Shown here: positions 51,678 through 61,083 of the stretch, one piece after another
How positions within the stretch are numbered: position 1 is the first letter of the stretch
Layout of the letters: each line of letters begins with the position of its first letter
Assembly: GCF_001651865.1 (NCBI RefSeq)
Contig: NZ_LPUX01000053.1
Span: 496,001-560,000, forward strand
Origin: Sinorhizobium glycinis
Lineage (GTDB): Bacteria > Pseudomonadota > Alphaproteobacteria > Rhizobiales > Rhizobiaceae
Direction: 5' to 3'
DNA: 64,000 nucleotides
Program-made: the position numbers and the translations under genes
The notes under the pieces: generated by a model
Database searches by the model: none
What the model was told of the DNA's origin: nothing
Seen by the model: the letters and a program-made list of their open reading frames with translations, nothing else

Positions 51678-54589
51678 TGCCCCTGACCCGCAAGCCGTTC
51701 GCATGGCCAGCCGCAAGGCTGGCGGCGTTTCTGGTCGCATTCGCCGTTTTCATCTTCGGCGTCGCGGGCGGCCTCGCCCATGCGCTCGAGCCCGTGAAGA
51801 TCTCGCGCGAGGACACCGCGCTCGACCTGACCGCCACGACGGAAATCTACTCGGGCCGCGGCGAGGCTTTCCAGGTGTCCACCGCCCCCGGAACGGACGG
51901 CATCGTGCGGCGCATCGAAGTCAGATCGAGCACGGAGCATCACCAGGGCGACTGGGCCGTCTTCGCGCTTGCCAATGTTTCCGAAGAGCAGCTCGAGCGG
52001 GTGATCGTCGCGCCGCATTTCCGGCTGGTCAATTCGAAACTGTTCTGGCCGGATCTCGGCTCGCAACGCATCCTGTCGATCACGCCGAGCGAAGGTTTCG
52101 CCCTCGACCGGCAGCCGAGCGACGAGGCAGATGTGTTCCGCATCACGCTCAACCCCGGCGCCGTCATCACCTTCGTCGCCGAGCTTGCGACGCCGGAGCT
52201 GCCGCAGATCTATCTCTGGCAGCCGGACGCCTACAAGGACACGGTCAACGCCTTTACGCTCTATCGCGGCATCGTGCTGGGGATCGCCGGGCTGCTCGCA
52301 GTGTTCCTGACCATTCTCTTCGTCGTCAAAGGCACCTCGATGCTGCCGGCAACGGCGGCGCTCGCCTGGGCCGTTCTGGCCTATATCTGCGTCGACTTCG
52401 GCTTTCTCTCGAAGCTGATCAGCGTAACGGCGGATGACGAGCGCATATGGCGAGCCGGAACGGAGGTCTTCCTGGCGGCCGGCCTGGTGATCTTCCTTTT
52501 CACCTATCTGAACCTCAACCGTTGGCACCAGCATCTCGGCTATGCGACGCTCGCCTGGATTCTCGGTCTCGGCCTGCTCTTCGGGGTCGCCGTCTATGAC
52601 CCGGCCATTGCCTCCGGCATCGCCCGCCTCTCCTTCGCGCTGACCGCGACCGCCGGTATCGCGCTGATCGCCTATCTCGGCTTCAACCGTTACGACCGCG
52701 CCATCCTCCTCGTTCCGGCCTGGCTCCTGATCCTCGTCTGGCTGTTCGGCGCGTGGCTCGCGGTTACCGGCCAGCTCGCCAATGATATCGTCCAGCCGGC
52801 GCTTGGCGGCGGCCTCGTGCTGATCGTCCTGCTAATCGGCTTCACGGTCATGCAGCACGCCTTCGCCGGCGGCGCCTACCAGCAGGGCCTCTTCTCGGAC
52901 CTCGAGCGGCAGGCGCTGGCGCTGACCGGTTCGGGAGACACCGTCTGGGACTGGGACGTCGCGCGCGACCGGGTCGTCACGATCCCGGATATTTCGCACC
53001 AGCTCGGCCTCTCGCTCGGCACGATGAGCGGACCGGTCCGCAATTGGGTGCCGCGGCTGCATCCGGATGACCGCGACCGTTTCCGGGCAACGCTGGATGT
53101 GCTTCTCGAACACAGGCGCGGCCGGTTGAACCATGAGTTTCGTGCGCGCGCCGAGGACGGCCATTATCACTGGCTGTCGATCCGGGCCCGGCCGGTACTG
53201 GGCGCCAATGGCGAGATCATCCGCTGCGTCGGCACCATCGTCGACATCACCGAACAGCGCAATTCGGTCGAGCGGCTCCTGCAGAACGCGCTCCTCGACA
53301 ACCTCACCGGCCTGCCGAACCGCCAGGTTTTCCTCGACCGCCTGCAGGCGATCCTGTTGATGTCCGACGGCGCCGCGGCGACGCGGCCGACGGTTCTCGC
53401 CATGGACATCGACCGCTACAAGCAGGTCAACGACCTGCTCGGGATTGCCGCCGGCGACAACATTCTGATCGCGCTGACGCGGCGGCTGCGCCGGCTCCTG
53501 CGCCCGCAGGACACGCTCGCCCGCCTCGGCGGCGACCAGTTCGGGCTGATCCTCATGTCCGAACGCGACCCGGCGAAGATCGCCGATTTCGCCGATGCGG
53601 TCAGCAAGGCGATCATGGTACCGCTCAACTACGGCAACCGCGAAATCAACCTCACCGCTTCGATCGGCCTCGTATCCTGGCTCGATCAGGAGCAGAGCGC
53701 CGCAAGCCTGCTCGACGATGCCGAGCTTGCAATGTTCCGCGCCAAGAAGGAGGGCGGCAACCGCGTCGAACCCTTCCGGCCAGCCTTCCGGACATCCGGA
53801 TCGGATCGCCTTCAGCTCGAAGCGGATCTGAAGCGGGCGATCGAACGCAAGGAGCTGTCGCTCGTCTACCAGCCGATCGTGCGTCTCAGCGACGCCGAGG
53901 TCGCCGGTTTCGAGGCGCTGATGCGTTGGGACCATCCGAAGCGCGGCAATATTTCGCCGACCGAATTCATCCCGATCGCCGAAAATTCCGACATCATCAA
54001 CCAGCTCGGCATGTTCGCCTTCGACCGGGCGACGAGCGACCTTTCCGAATGGCAGATCCAGACCGGCGATCTGCCGATCTTCGTCTCGATCAACCTGTCG
54101 AGCGCGCAGCTCCTGAACAGCGGCCTTTATGACGACGTCCGCGCCATCCTCAACAAGAACCGCTGCGACCCGGCCAAGGTGAAGATGGAGCTAACCGAAT
54201 CGCTGGTGATGGAAAATCCGGAACAGGCCCGTCTCGTTCTCGAAAAGCTCAGGGAAGCGGGACTGCGGCTCGCGCTCGACGATTTCGGCACCGGCCATTC
54301 CTCGCTTTCCTATCTGACCCGTTTCCCCTTCGACACGATCAAGATCGACAAAGCGCTAGTGCGCGATCCGAGCGACAAGCGCGGCGTTGTGCTGCGATCG
54401 GTGATCGCCATGGCGCGCGAACTCGACATGCGGGTCGTCGCCGAAGGCATCGAGTCGGAGGAGGATGCGATCCAGCTCGCGCAGATGGGCTGCGACTACG
54501 GCCAGAGCTTCCTGTTCGGACCACCCGTCGGGTCGGAATCGATCCTGCGGCTCCTTAAGGAGCGGTTTCCGCTCATGAAGAGGGCGTAA
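51677..54589 (+). CDS. Membrane-bound PAS-GGDEF-EAL cyclic-di-GMP protein
   Basis: From ATG 51677, on the TGATG overlap with the GNAT gene, the product has 970 residues. A signal peptide (to about residue 36, ending GGLAHALEP) precedes a periplasmic beta-rich sensor (40-190), resembling 7TMR-DISM extracellular domains. About seven membrane helices follow (193-400), then a PAS domain (about 420-530), GGDEF (about 540-705) and EAL (about 720-970). The GGDEF signature is degenerate (GGDQF near 617), so cyclase activity is doubtful. The EAL part keeps EALMRW, NLSS, ELTES, DDFGTG near 868, KID and EGIES, so phosphodiesterase activity is likely. Confidence 0.93.
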   Translation: MPLTRKPFAWPAARLAAFLVAFAVFIFGVAGGLAHALEPVKISREDTALDLTATTEIYSGRGEAFQVSTAPGTDGIVRRIEVRSSTEHHQGDWAVFALANVSEEQLERVIVAPHFRLVNSKLFWPDLGSQRILSITPSEGFALDRQPSDEADVFRITLNPGAVITFVAELATPELPQIYLWQPDAYKDTVNAFTLYRGIVLGIAGLLAVFLTILFVVKGTSMLPATAALAWAVLAYICVDFGFLSKLISVTADDERIWRAGTEVFLAAGLVIFLFTYLNLNRWHQHLGYATLAWILGLGLLFGVAVYDPAIASGIARLSFALTATAGIALIAYLGFNRYDRAILLVPAWLLILVWLFGAWLAVTGQLANDIVQPALGGGLVLIVLLIGFTVMQHAFAGGAYQQGLFSDLERQALALTGSGDTVWDWDVARDRVVTIPDISHQLGLSLGTMSGPVRNWVPRLHPDDRDRFRATLDVLLEHRRGRLNHEFRARAEDGHYHWLSIRARPVLGANGEIIRCVGTIVDITEQRNSVERLLQNALLDNLTGLPNRQVFLDRLQAILLMSDGAAATRPTVLAMDIDRYKQVNDLLGIAAGDNILIALTRRLRRLLRPQDTLARLGGDQFGLILMSERDPAKIADFADAVSKAIMVPLNYGNREINLTASIGLVSWLDQEQSAASLLDDAELAMFRAKKEGGNRVEPFRPAFRTSGSDRLQLEADLKRAIERKELSLVYQPIVRLSDAEVAGFEALMRWDHPKRGNISPTEFIPIAENSDIINQLGMFAFDRATSDLSEWQIQTGDLPIFVSINLSSAQLLNSGLYDDVRAILNKNRCDPAKVKMELTESLVMENPEQARLVLEKLREAGLRLALDDFGTGHSSLSYLTRFPFDTIKIDKALVRDPSDKRGVVLRSVIAMARELDMRVVAEGIESEEDAIQLAQMGCDYGQSFLFGPPVGSESILRLLKERFPLMKRA

Positions 54590-54613
54590 GGGCGGAAAGC
54601 GGCAGGATGCCTG

Positions 54614-55219
54614 TCAGGCGTGGCCGGCGTCAGAGGAGAGCATAGCCGAAGAAATGCCCATCATCGCAAGCGCTCGATCGTATTTCTCGTCGAGGTCACG
54701 GCTGAAGATCAGCTCCTCGCGCGCCGGGCACGTCAACCAGCCGTTGCTGGAGATTTCGTTTTCGAGCTGCCCCGGTCCCCAGCCGGCATAGCCGAGCAGC
54801 ATCGTGGCCTTGATTGGTCCCTCGCCGCGCGAAATCGCCTTGACGATGTCGAGCGTCGCCGTCAGGCAGATATCGTCGCTGACCGGGATGCTCGAATCGC
54901 TCAGGTAATCGTCCGAATGCAGCACGAAGCCACGGCCGGTTTCGACGGGCCCGCCGGCCTGGATCTGGAATTCACGGGCCGCCGAAGGCAGCCGGATCGC
55001 TTCGTCCGGGTCAAGCAGCTGAAGGTGCAGGAGCACGTCGGGAAAGGTCAGCCGCTGAGGCCGGTTCAACACGAAGCCCATCGCGCCGTCTTCCGAATGA
55101 GCGCAGACGAAGATGACCGTGCGGGCAAAATTGGCATCGAACATGCTGGGCATGGCGATCAGGAACTGACCGTCAAGGAAACCACGTTCGCGTATCTTCT
55201 GCTGCACGCTTGTTGCCAT
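54614..55219 (-). CDS. YqgE/AlgH family protein (UPF0301)
   Basis: The 201-residue protein has the family core: [41 protein letters not shown] (in outline), [18 protein letters not shown], and the C-terminal [22 protein letters not shown]. The function of this family is unresolved, although AlgH affects alginate regulation in Pseudomonas. It is divergent from the DsbD-domain gene at 55468 and convergent with the GGDEF/EAL gene. Confidence 0.93.
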   Translation of the reverse strand: MATSVQQKIRERGFLDGQFLIAMPSMFDANFARTVIFVCAHSEDGAMGFVLNRPQRLTFPDVLLHLQLLDPDEAIRLPSAAREFQIQAGGPVETGRGFVLHSDDYLSDSSIPVSDDICLTATLDIVKAISRGEGPIKATMLLGYAGWGPGQLENEISSNGWLTCPAREELIFSRDLDEKYDRALAMMGISSAMLSSDAGHA

Positions 55220-55467
55220 AATGAAGATAGCCTACCAATTCGGCACGAAATGAAAAGCGCCTCTACGTGGCGCGGGCCGAAATTTGCACGCACGACGCTC
55301 TTTCGCGTTGATTTCGAGCCCCAACGATCAAGAAGCTAATCGAAACGCAAGTTAGAGCCCGGAAACGGGCGGAACCACATCATCCAACATGGGCCGATCA
55401 AGCAGATATGATCGCGAGCCTCTCGCGGCGGCTGGAGACTGATGCCGAAACGCGCTAGTGCTAGGTG

Positions 55468-56310
55468 ATGACCAGACGCCGAACCAGGAAGAAGATGGCT
55501 CAGCACCTCGCGAAGGCAAGTCTTCTCGTCGCTATTTTTCTGCCGGTCCAGGCCCAGGCGGCCGCCAGCGCATGGGTAACCTCTCCCGGCGGCGCAATCC
55601 GCATCGTCGCCTCCCAGCCCAGACCGGATGGCTCCATTCCCGCCATTCTCGAGATCAAGCTCGAGCCCGGCTGGAAGACCTACTGGCGCGACCCGGGCGC
55701 GAGCGGAATACCGCCGCAGGTCACGCTCGATCCGGCCGGCGGCATCGCCCTGGAGGCGATCCGCTTTCCCGCACCGAAGACCTTTGGCGAGGGACCGGGG
55801 CGCTATGCGGGTTACGACAGTTCGGTCGCCTTCCCGCTGGTACTGAAACGGGTGAGCGACGAAAAGGATCTGGCGGTCCGCGCTTCCGTGTTCCTCGGCG
55901 TTTGCGAGGACATCTGTATCCCGGTTCAGGGGACGCTCGATCTGGCGCTGAAAAGCGGCGATTTCGACAATCCGCTGGACAGCGCCCGCATTGAGAAGGC
56001 CGTCGCAGCGCTTCCGGAGCCGCCATCGGGTGACTTCAGGATTGCGAAGGCGGTCTTCGACGCGGCTGCCGGCACCATTCACCTCGATCTCCGGCTTCCG
56101 CAAGGTGCGGGAAAGCCGGAGATCTTCCTCGCCGGCCCCGCGGGGGTCTCCTTCGGACCATCGGTCGTCGGAGACCTGACCGGCGCAGATCGCCGTGTGG
56201 ACATTCCGGTTAAGCTCGCCGGCAAGGACCGGACGATTGCCGGAAAACCAATTGCTCTCACCGTGCGCGCCGGCGATCGCAGCATGGAAACCACGCTTGC
56301 CTTTGACTGA
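55468..56310 (+). CDS. DsbD N-terminal (alpha) domain protein, secreted
   Basis: ATG 55468 gives 280 residues. A second ATG at 55495 with AGGAAG upstream is equally possible and would give a cleaner signal peptide (ending VQAQAAA). The mature protein is immunoglobulin-like and matches the DsbD N-terminal domain: LEIKLEPGWKTYWRDPGASGIPP, FPAPKTFGEGPGRYAGYDSSVAFPL, then the redox motif GVCEDICIPVQGTLDL. The transmembrane and C-terminal domains of full DsbD are absent, so it must partner with a separate CcdA/ScsB-like reductant carrier, if any. It is followed by a peroxiredoxin gene in the same direction. Confidence 0.86.
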   Translation: MTRRRTRKKMAQHLAKASLLVAIFLPVQAQAAASAWVTSPGGAIRIVASQPRPDGSIPAILEIKLEPGWKTYWRDPGASGIPPQVTLDPAGGIALEAIRFPAPKTFGEGPGRYAGYDSSVAFPLVLKRVSDEKDLAVRASVFLGVCEDICIPVQGTLDLALKSGDFDNPLDSARIEKAVAALPEPPSGDFRIAKAVFDAAAGTIHLDLRLPQGAGKPEIFLAGPAGVSFGPSVVGDLTGADRRVDIPVKLAGKDRTIAGKPIALTVRAGDRSMETTLAFD

Positions 56311-56383
56311 CGCGCTCCTATAGTCGCTCGCAGGCTCGGCAACCCCATTGCCGAACCGCGAAGTGAAATCGAGGAGAGACCCC

Positions 56384-56869
56384 GTGACCATTGCTGTCGG
56401 AGACAAGCTGCCCAACGCAACCTTCAAGGAAAAGACCGCCGACGGCCCGGTCGAGGTAACCACCGACCAGCTCTTCAAGGGCAAGCGCGTCGTTCTTTTC
56501 GCCGTGCCTGGAGCGTTCACCCCGACCTGCTCGCTCAATCATCTTCCCGGCTATCTCGAAAATCGCGACGCGATCCTCGCCCGCGGCGTCGACGATATCG
56601 CCGTGGTCGCCGTCAACGACCTGCATGTGATGGGTGCCTGGGCAACGGCGTCGGGCGGCATGGGCAAGATCCATTTTCTGTCCGACTGGAACGCTGCCTT
56701 CACCAAGGCGCTCGGCCTCGATATCGATCTCTCGGCCGGCACGCTCGGCATCCGCTCGAAGCGCTATTCGATGCTGGTCGAGGATGGCGTCGTCAAGGCG
56801 CTGAATGTCGAGGACGCGCCCGGTCAGGCGACGGTTTCCGGCGCGGCGGCGATGTTGGAGCAGCTCTGA
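56384..56869 (+). CDS. Peroxiredoxin (Prx5/AhpE-like, thioredoxin fold)
   Basis: GTG 56384, preceded by GAGGAGA, gives 161 residues. The peroxidatic cysteine is Cys49 in VPGAFTPTCSLNHLPGY. The conserved LFKGKRVVLFAVPG strand and Arg in the C-terminal region (GIRSKRYSMLVEDGVVKALNVE) match Prx5-type enzymes that reduce H2O2 and alkyl peroxides with glutathione or thioredoxin. No second cysteine is seen, so it is a 1-Cys type. It may share a transcript with the DsbD-domain gene 70 bp upstream. Confidence 0.93.
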   Translation: MTIAVGDKLPNATFKEKTADGPVEVTTDQLFKGKRVVLFAVPGAFTPTCSLNHLPGYLENRDAILARGVDDIAVVAVNDLHVMGAWATASGGMGKIHFLSDWNAAFTKALGLDIDLSAGTLGIRSKRYSMLVEDGVVKALNVEDAPGQATVSGAAAMLEQL

Positions 56870-56893
56870 GTTATAGCGCATCGCGCCGTCTCG

Positions 56894-57005
56894 GCCCCTC
56901 ATCCGCCTGCCGGCACCTTCTCCCCGCAAGCGGGGCGAAGGGACACGCGGCGCCGCTGCAAGTCCCCTCTCCCCGCTTGCGGGGAGAGGGTTAGGGTGAG
57001 GGGCA
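56894..57005. repeat. GC-rich intergenic mosaic repeat
   Basis: GCCCCTCATCCGCCTGCCGG at the left, hairpins CTTCTCCCCGC/GCGGGGCGAAG and CCCTCTCCCCGC/GCGGGGAGAGGG, and GTGAGGGGCAAT at the right. It lies between the convergent peroxiredoxin and rnhA genes. Confidence 0.87.
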
Positions 57006-57053
57006 ATCGCCCAACAATCCTGTATTCGCAAAAGTGATCCTGGCCGTGCGGCG

Positions 57054-57515
57054 CTACTTCACCGCATCCGTCGGGCGCACCTTCTTGAACGGCTCCATGC
57101 CCTTGCGTGCCAGTTCATCGGCGCGCTCGTTCTCCGGATGGCCGGCGTGCCCCTTGACCCAGTGCCAGGTCACCTGATGGCGGCCCCTCGCCTCGTCGAG
57201 CGCCTGCCAGAGCTCGCCATTCTTCACCGGCTTCCTGTCCCCCGTCTTCCAACCGTTGCGTTTCCAGCCGTGAATCCATTTCGAGATGCCGTCCATGACA
57301 TATTTGCTGTCAGTGTGCAGATCGACCTCGCAGGGCTGCTTCAGCGCGTTCAAGGCCGAGATTGCGGCCATCAGTTCCATGCGGTTGTTGGTGGTATCCG
57401 CCTCGCCGCCGAACATCTCCTTCTCCACCTCGCCGTAGCGCAGCACCGCACCCCAGCCGCCGGGCCCAGGATTTCCCGAGCAGGCCCCGTCGGTAAAGAT
57501 GTCGACGTGCTTCAT
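57054..57515 (-). CDS. rnhA: Ribonuclease HI
   Basis: The 153-residue enzyme degrades RNA in RNA-DNA hybrids. The metal-binding residues are Asp9 ([11 protein letters not shown]), Glu47 (NNRMELMAA), Asp69 (HTDSKYV) and Asp133 (NERADELA), with the conserved His in [13 protein letters not shown] 57515 overlaps the thrB stop by four bases, so rnhA is the last gene of the long minus-strand operon. Some N-terminal open frame upstream belongs to thrB in another frame. Confidence 0.97.
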   Translation of the reverse strand: MKHVDIFTDGACSGNPGPGGWGAVLRYGEVEKEMFGGEADTTNNRMELMAAISALNALKQPCEVDLHTDSKYVMDGISKWIHGWKRNGWKTGDRKPVKNGELWQALDEARGRHQVTWHWVKGHAGHPENERADELARKGMEPFKKVRPTDAVK

Positions 57516-58492
57516 TGCCAAGCCTCTTGGCGTCTCAGGCCGTATTCGACGCTCGAGGTGACGGCACGATGGAAGCGGAGCTTCGTCAGATATTCGAGCG
57601 GGTCCTTCTTGACCACCAGCGCGCCGGCCGGCGTCATCAGCCAGTCGTAGAGGCGCGTCAGGAAGAAGCGCAGCGCCGAGCCGCGCGCCAGCAGCGGCAG
57701 CGTCGCGACCTCGTCCGCCGTCAGCTGTCGCACGCTTTCGTAGCCCGAAAGCAAGGCCATGCCTTTGGTGATGTTGTAGGAGCCGTTCTTCTCGAAGCAC
57801 CAGGAGTTCAGGCAGACAGCAATGTCGTAGGCGAGGAAATCGTTGCAGGCGAAGTAGAAGTCGATGAGCCCTGAAAGGCGGTCGCCGAGAAAGAAGACGT
57901 TGTCCGGGAAGAGATCGGCATGGATCACGCCGGCCGGCAGGCTCCTCGGCCAATGCTCTTCGAGATAGGCGAGTTCCGCCGCGATCTCCTCCTTCAGTCC
58001 GTCTTGCACCTCGTCGGCGCGGGCCTCGGAATTCCGCCAGAGCGGCCGCCAGCCACCGACGGAGAGCGCGTTGGCCCGCTTCAAGGGAAAACCTTCGGCC
58101 GCTTCGTGCATCGACGCGAGCGCCCTGCCTACCTCGCGGCAATGCTGCGCCTCGGGCTTCCTCAGCCACATGCCTTCGAGGAAGGAGATAACGGCCGCCG
58201 GCCGGCCGGACAGCGTGCCGAGGAGCGCGCCATCGGCGCGCGGCAGAGGAAGCGGGCAGGAAAGCCCCCTTTCCGCGAGATGGTGCATCAGCCCCAGGAA
58301 GAACGGCAGGTCATCGGCATTCACGCGCTTTTCGTAAAGCGTGAGGATGTAGGAGCCCTTGGTCGTATGGAGAAGGAAGTTCGAGTTCTCCACCCCTTCG
58401 GCGATGCCCTTGTAGGAGGTCAGCGCCCCCACGTCATAGGCGGCCAGAAAGCGGGTCAACTCGTCTTCCGTGATATCGGTGTAAACTGCCAA
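57512..58492 (-). CDS. thrB: Homoserine kinase (APH-fold ThrB)
   Basis: The 326-residue enzyme phosphorylates homoserine, the step before threonine synthase. It is the alphaproteobacterial type related to aminoglycoside/choline kinases: [22 protein letters not shown] (ATP-binding loop), [15 protein letters not shown] (catalytic His-x-Asp) and [19 protein letters not shown] (metal-binding Asp). Translation appears to start at TTG 58492, giving [18 protein letters not shown] lies upstream. It overlaps rnhA by four bases and follows ispH by 61 bp. Confidence 0.95.
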   Translation of the reverse strand: MAVYTDITEDELTRFLAAYDVGALTSYKGIAEGVENSNFLLHTTKGSYILTLYEKRVNADDLPFFLGLMHHLAERGLSCPLPLPRADGALLGTLSGRPAAVISFLEGMWLRKPEAQHCREVGRALASMHEAAEGFPLKRANALSVGGWRPLWRNSEARADEVQDGLKEEIAAELAYLEEHWPRSLPAGVIHADLFPDNVFFLGDRLSGLIDFYFACNDFLAYDIAVCLNSWCFEKNGSYNITKGMALLSGYESVRQLTADEVATLPLLARGSALRFFLTRLYDWLMTPAGALVVKKDPLEYLTKLRFHRAVTSSVEYGLRRQEAWQ

Positions 58493-58553
58493 GGCGTGCT
58501 ACTTTCCGGAAAAGGATTCCAAGGGGTGGAGCGGAACGCTTTATCGTCGCGCC

Positions 58554-59564
58554 CTATTCTCCGTTGACGAAGGCCATATCGGCGACGGTCAATTCGACAT
58601 GGCGGAGCTCGCGGTTGACCAGGAAATTCTCGTTCTCCTCGACCGTGTCGGCGAGCTCGACGGCCGCGTGATAGCGTTCGCGGAACGCCTCGATGATCTC
58701 GTTGACGATTACTTCCGGCGCCGACGCGCCGGCCGACAGCCCGACCGTGGCGATCTCGCCGAGGCCATCCCAGTCGATCTCCGAGGCGCGCTGCACGAGG
58801 ACGGCATGCTTCGCCCCGGCCCGCAATGCCACTTCGACGAGCCGCTTGGAATTCGACGAGTTGGGGGCACCGACGACCAGGAACAGGTCGCAGCCGGGGG
58901 CCGCCTGCTTGACCGCCTCCTGCCGGTTGGTCGTGGCGTAGCAGATGGAATCGGCCGCCGGCGCCGTCAGGTTGGGGAAACGCTCATGCAAGCGCTTGAT
59001 GACCCCCGCGGTGTCGTCGACGGACAGCGTCGTCTGCGTCACGAAGCCGAGATTGTCCGGGTCCGGCGGCACATAGGCATCGGCATCCTCCACCGTCTCG
59101 ATGAGGGAGACCGCCCCCTCCGGCAATTGCCCCATCGTGCCGATGACCTCGGGATGCCCGGCATGGCCGATCAACACCACATGGCGGCCCAGCCGGTGGT
59201 GGCGCATCGCCTGCTTGTGCACTTTCGAGACCAGCGGACAGGTCGCGTCGAGATAGAAGAGATTGCGTTGATCGGCATCGGCGGGCACCGACTTCGGCAC
59301 GCCATGGGCGGAGAAGACGACCGGCTGCTTGCGATGCTCCGGCGGGATTTCGTCGAGCTCCTCGACGAAGATTGCCCCTTTCGCTTCCAGCCCCTCGACG
59401 ACATAGCGGTTGTGTACGATCTCGTGGCGGACATAGACCGGAGCACCGAATTCCTTGAGCGCGAGCACGACGATCTGGATGGCCCTGTCGACGCCGGCGC
59501 AGAAGCCGCGCGGCCCGCACAGACGTATGGTGATCGGGGATTTTGCTGCCGTGGATGAGGCCAT
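58554..59564 (-). CDS. ispH: 4-hydroxy-3-methylbut-2-enyl diphosphate reductase
   Basis: The 336-residue iron-sulfur enzyme makes IPP and DMAPP in the last step of the MEP isoprenoid pathway. The cluster cysteines are Cys22 ([10 protein letters not shown]), Cys109 ([12 protein letters not shown]) and Cys208 ([11 protein letters not shown]). The conserved [14 protein letters not shown] and GAPNSSNS motifs are all present. It starts three bases after the DUF1304 stop, within the long operon. Confidence 0.97.
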   Translation of the reverse strand: MASSTAAKSPITIRLCGPRGFCAGVDRAIQIVVLALKEFGAPVYVRHEIVHNRYVVEGLEAKGAIFVEELDEIPPEHRKQPVVFSAHGVPKSVPADADQRNLFYLDATCPLVSKVHKQAMRHHRLGRHVVLIGHAGHPEVIGTMGQLPEGAVSLIETVEDADAYVPPDPDNLGFVTQTTLSVDDTAGVIKRLHERFPNLTAPAADSICYATTNRQEAVKQAAPGCDLFLVVGAPNSSNSKRLVEVALRAGAKHAVLVQRASEIDWDGLGEIATVGLSAGASAPEVIVNEIIEAFRERYHAAVELADTVEENENFLVNRELRHVELTVADMAFVNGE

Positions 59565-59567
59565 TGA

Positions 59568-59933
59568 TCAGGACGCCAGTAGTACGAACAGGAGCGCGAG
59601 CATTGCCGGGCCGCCCTGCACGAGGAGAATGCGGGGCTTGACCGACCATGCGCCATATATAGCCGCAACGATCACGCACACAAGAAAGAACACCTTCAGC
59701 TGCAGGGCAAAGGGTGGCTCGGGCTGGAGCAGCGACCATAGCAAACCCGCGGCCAGGAACCCGTTATAGAGCCCCTGATTGGCCGCGAGCACCCGCGTCG
59801 TCTCGGCCCGCTCCGCCGTCATCCGGAAGACCGCCCTGCCTTGGGGCTTCGTCCAAAGAAACATTTCGAGCACGAGAAAGTCGACGTGCAGCAAAGCGGT
59901 AAGCGCGATCAGGATGGCGGCGAGAATACCCAT
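59568..59933 (-). CDS. DUF1304 family membrane protein
   Basis: A 121-residue protein with four hydrophobic helices. It has the family pattern LTALLHVDFLVLEMFLWTKP, AANQGLYNGFLAAGLLW, VFFLVCVIVAAIYGAW and VQGGPAMLALLFVLL. The function is unknown. It sits between SURF1 (12 bp upstream) and ispH (3 bp downstream). Its presence in this otherwise conserved gene order seems optional, by inference from typical alphaproteobacterial arrangements. Confidence 0.88.
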   Translation of the reverse strand: MGILAAILIALTALLHVDFLVLEMFLWTKPQGRAVFRMTAERAETTRVLAANQGLYNGFLAAGLLWSLLQPEPPFALQLKVFFLVCVIVAAIYGAWSVKPRILLVQGGPAMLALLFVLLAS

Positions 59934-59945
59934 TCGTTCCCCATG

Positions 59946-60707
59946 TCACCTTTCGGAAGTATCCCTGTGTCGCTGGCGATAAAGATATGCTCCGCTCACG
60001 ACAAGGAGCGCCGCCGCGAGGCCGTACCAGGTGAGCGCATATTGGAGGTGGTTGTTCGGCAGGTCGAACTGCGTCACCCCGCCAATCGGCAGGCCGCCCG
60101 GATTTGCCGAAGCATCCGCATCGACGAAGAAGGGCAGGACGCGATCGGCGGCAAGGCCGGCCGCGCTGGCCATCGCGTCGAGATCCTTCCAATAGAAGAT
60201 GTTTTTGGCGACATCGTTATCGGGCACCAGCGATGACGGCTTACCCGAAAGTCGCGGCCGCGCCAGGCCATCGACGGTCACGTTTCCAGTAACCTCGCCC
60301 TCGGGCCGCGTCGCGGCGTCCTTCTTCTCGAACGGCACGAAGCCGCGATTGATGAACAGGGCGCGGCCGTCCGCCAGCATCAGCGGCGTGAATACGTAAT
60401 AGCCGGTACGCCCCTCATGCGTGGCAAAGAAGTGCCGCTCCTTGTCGTGATCGTAGACGCCAGACACGCGCGTGGTGCGATAGTCGACGTCCTCGCCAGC
60501 CGCAGTCATGGCCTCGATCTCCTCAACCGAGACCGGCGGCGCCGACCGCCGCTCGGCGATCGCCGCGATCAGCGCCTCCTTCCATTGCAGGCGCTCCACC
60601 TGCCATGTGCCGAGCGCGATGAGCACGATGAAGGCGATCGCGACAAGGACGAGACCGGCAATCGGTCCGAAGCGGCCGCGTGAAGTCGACTCATGCGCCT
60701 CAGCCAC
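59946..60707 (-). CDS. SURF1 family cytochrome oxidase assembly protein
   Basis: The GTG at 60707 gives 253 residues and overlaps the DUF983 gene by eight bases; an ATG at 60731 is also possible. Two membrane helices bracket a periplasmic domain: IAGLVLVAIAFIVLIALGTWQVERLQWK near the N-terminus and LTWYGLAAALLVVSGAYLYRQ at the C-terminus (in outline). SURF1 motifs RALFINRGFVP and the LPNNHLQYALTWYGLA block are present. It helps heme a insertion in cytochrome c oxidase subunit I. Confidence 0.93.
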   Translation of the reverse strand: MAEAHESTSRGRFGPIAGLVLVAIAFIVLIALGTWQVERLQWKEALIAAIAERRSAPPVSVEEIEAMTAAGEDVDYRTTRVSGVYDHDKERHFFATHEGRTGYYVFTPLMLADGRALFINRGFVPFEKKDAATRPEGEVTGNVTVDGLARPRLSGKPSSLVPDNDVAKNIFYWKDLDAMASAAGLAADRVLPFFVDADASANPGGLPIGGVTQFDLPNNHLQYALTWYGLAAALLVVSGAYLYRQRHRDTSER

Positions 60708-61083
60708 GATCAATTTCGCCCGAACGCGCATTGTTGCGATACTGCAGATTGATCAGCACGCCCTTCAACATCCTCGTCAGGACAAGGCTGAACACCGTCG
60801 CCAAGGGTATCCAGAGCAGGAAGTGCAGCCATAGCGGCGGATTGAGGTTGACCTCCATCCACAGCGCAGCCCCTACGACAATGAAGCCGACAATCAGAAT
60901 GACGAAAACGACGGGGCCATCGCCGGCGTCGGCAAAGCGATAATCGAGTTCGCAACTCTCGCAGGCCGGCCGAACCTTCAGGAAACCATCGAAGACGCGG
61001 CCTTGGCCGCAGCGCGGGCAAAGTCCCTTGACCCCTGTCAGGATCGGGTCAACCGGCGGATATAGCGCCTTGTCATCATTCAT
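60700..61083 (-). CDS. DUF983 family protein
   Basis: A 127-residue membrane protein. A zinc-ribbon-like motif (GLCPRCGQGRVFDGFLKVRPACESCELDY) is followed by two helices (VVFVILIVGFIVVGAALWMEV and LHFLLWIPLATVFSLVLTRMLKG). In alphaproteobacteria DUF983 proteins occur between coxC (ctaE) and surf1. ATG 61083 lies on the stop of the preceding L,D-transpeptidase gene (ATGA overlap). It is probably related to oxidase biogenesis, by position. Confidence 0.9.
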   Translation of the reverse strand: MNDDKALYPPVDPILTGVKGLCPRCGQGRVFDGFLKVRPACESCELDYRFADAGDGPVVFVILIVGFIVVGAALWMEVNLNPPLWLHFLLWIPLATVFSLVLTRMLKGVLINLQYRNNARSGEIDRG

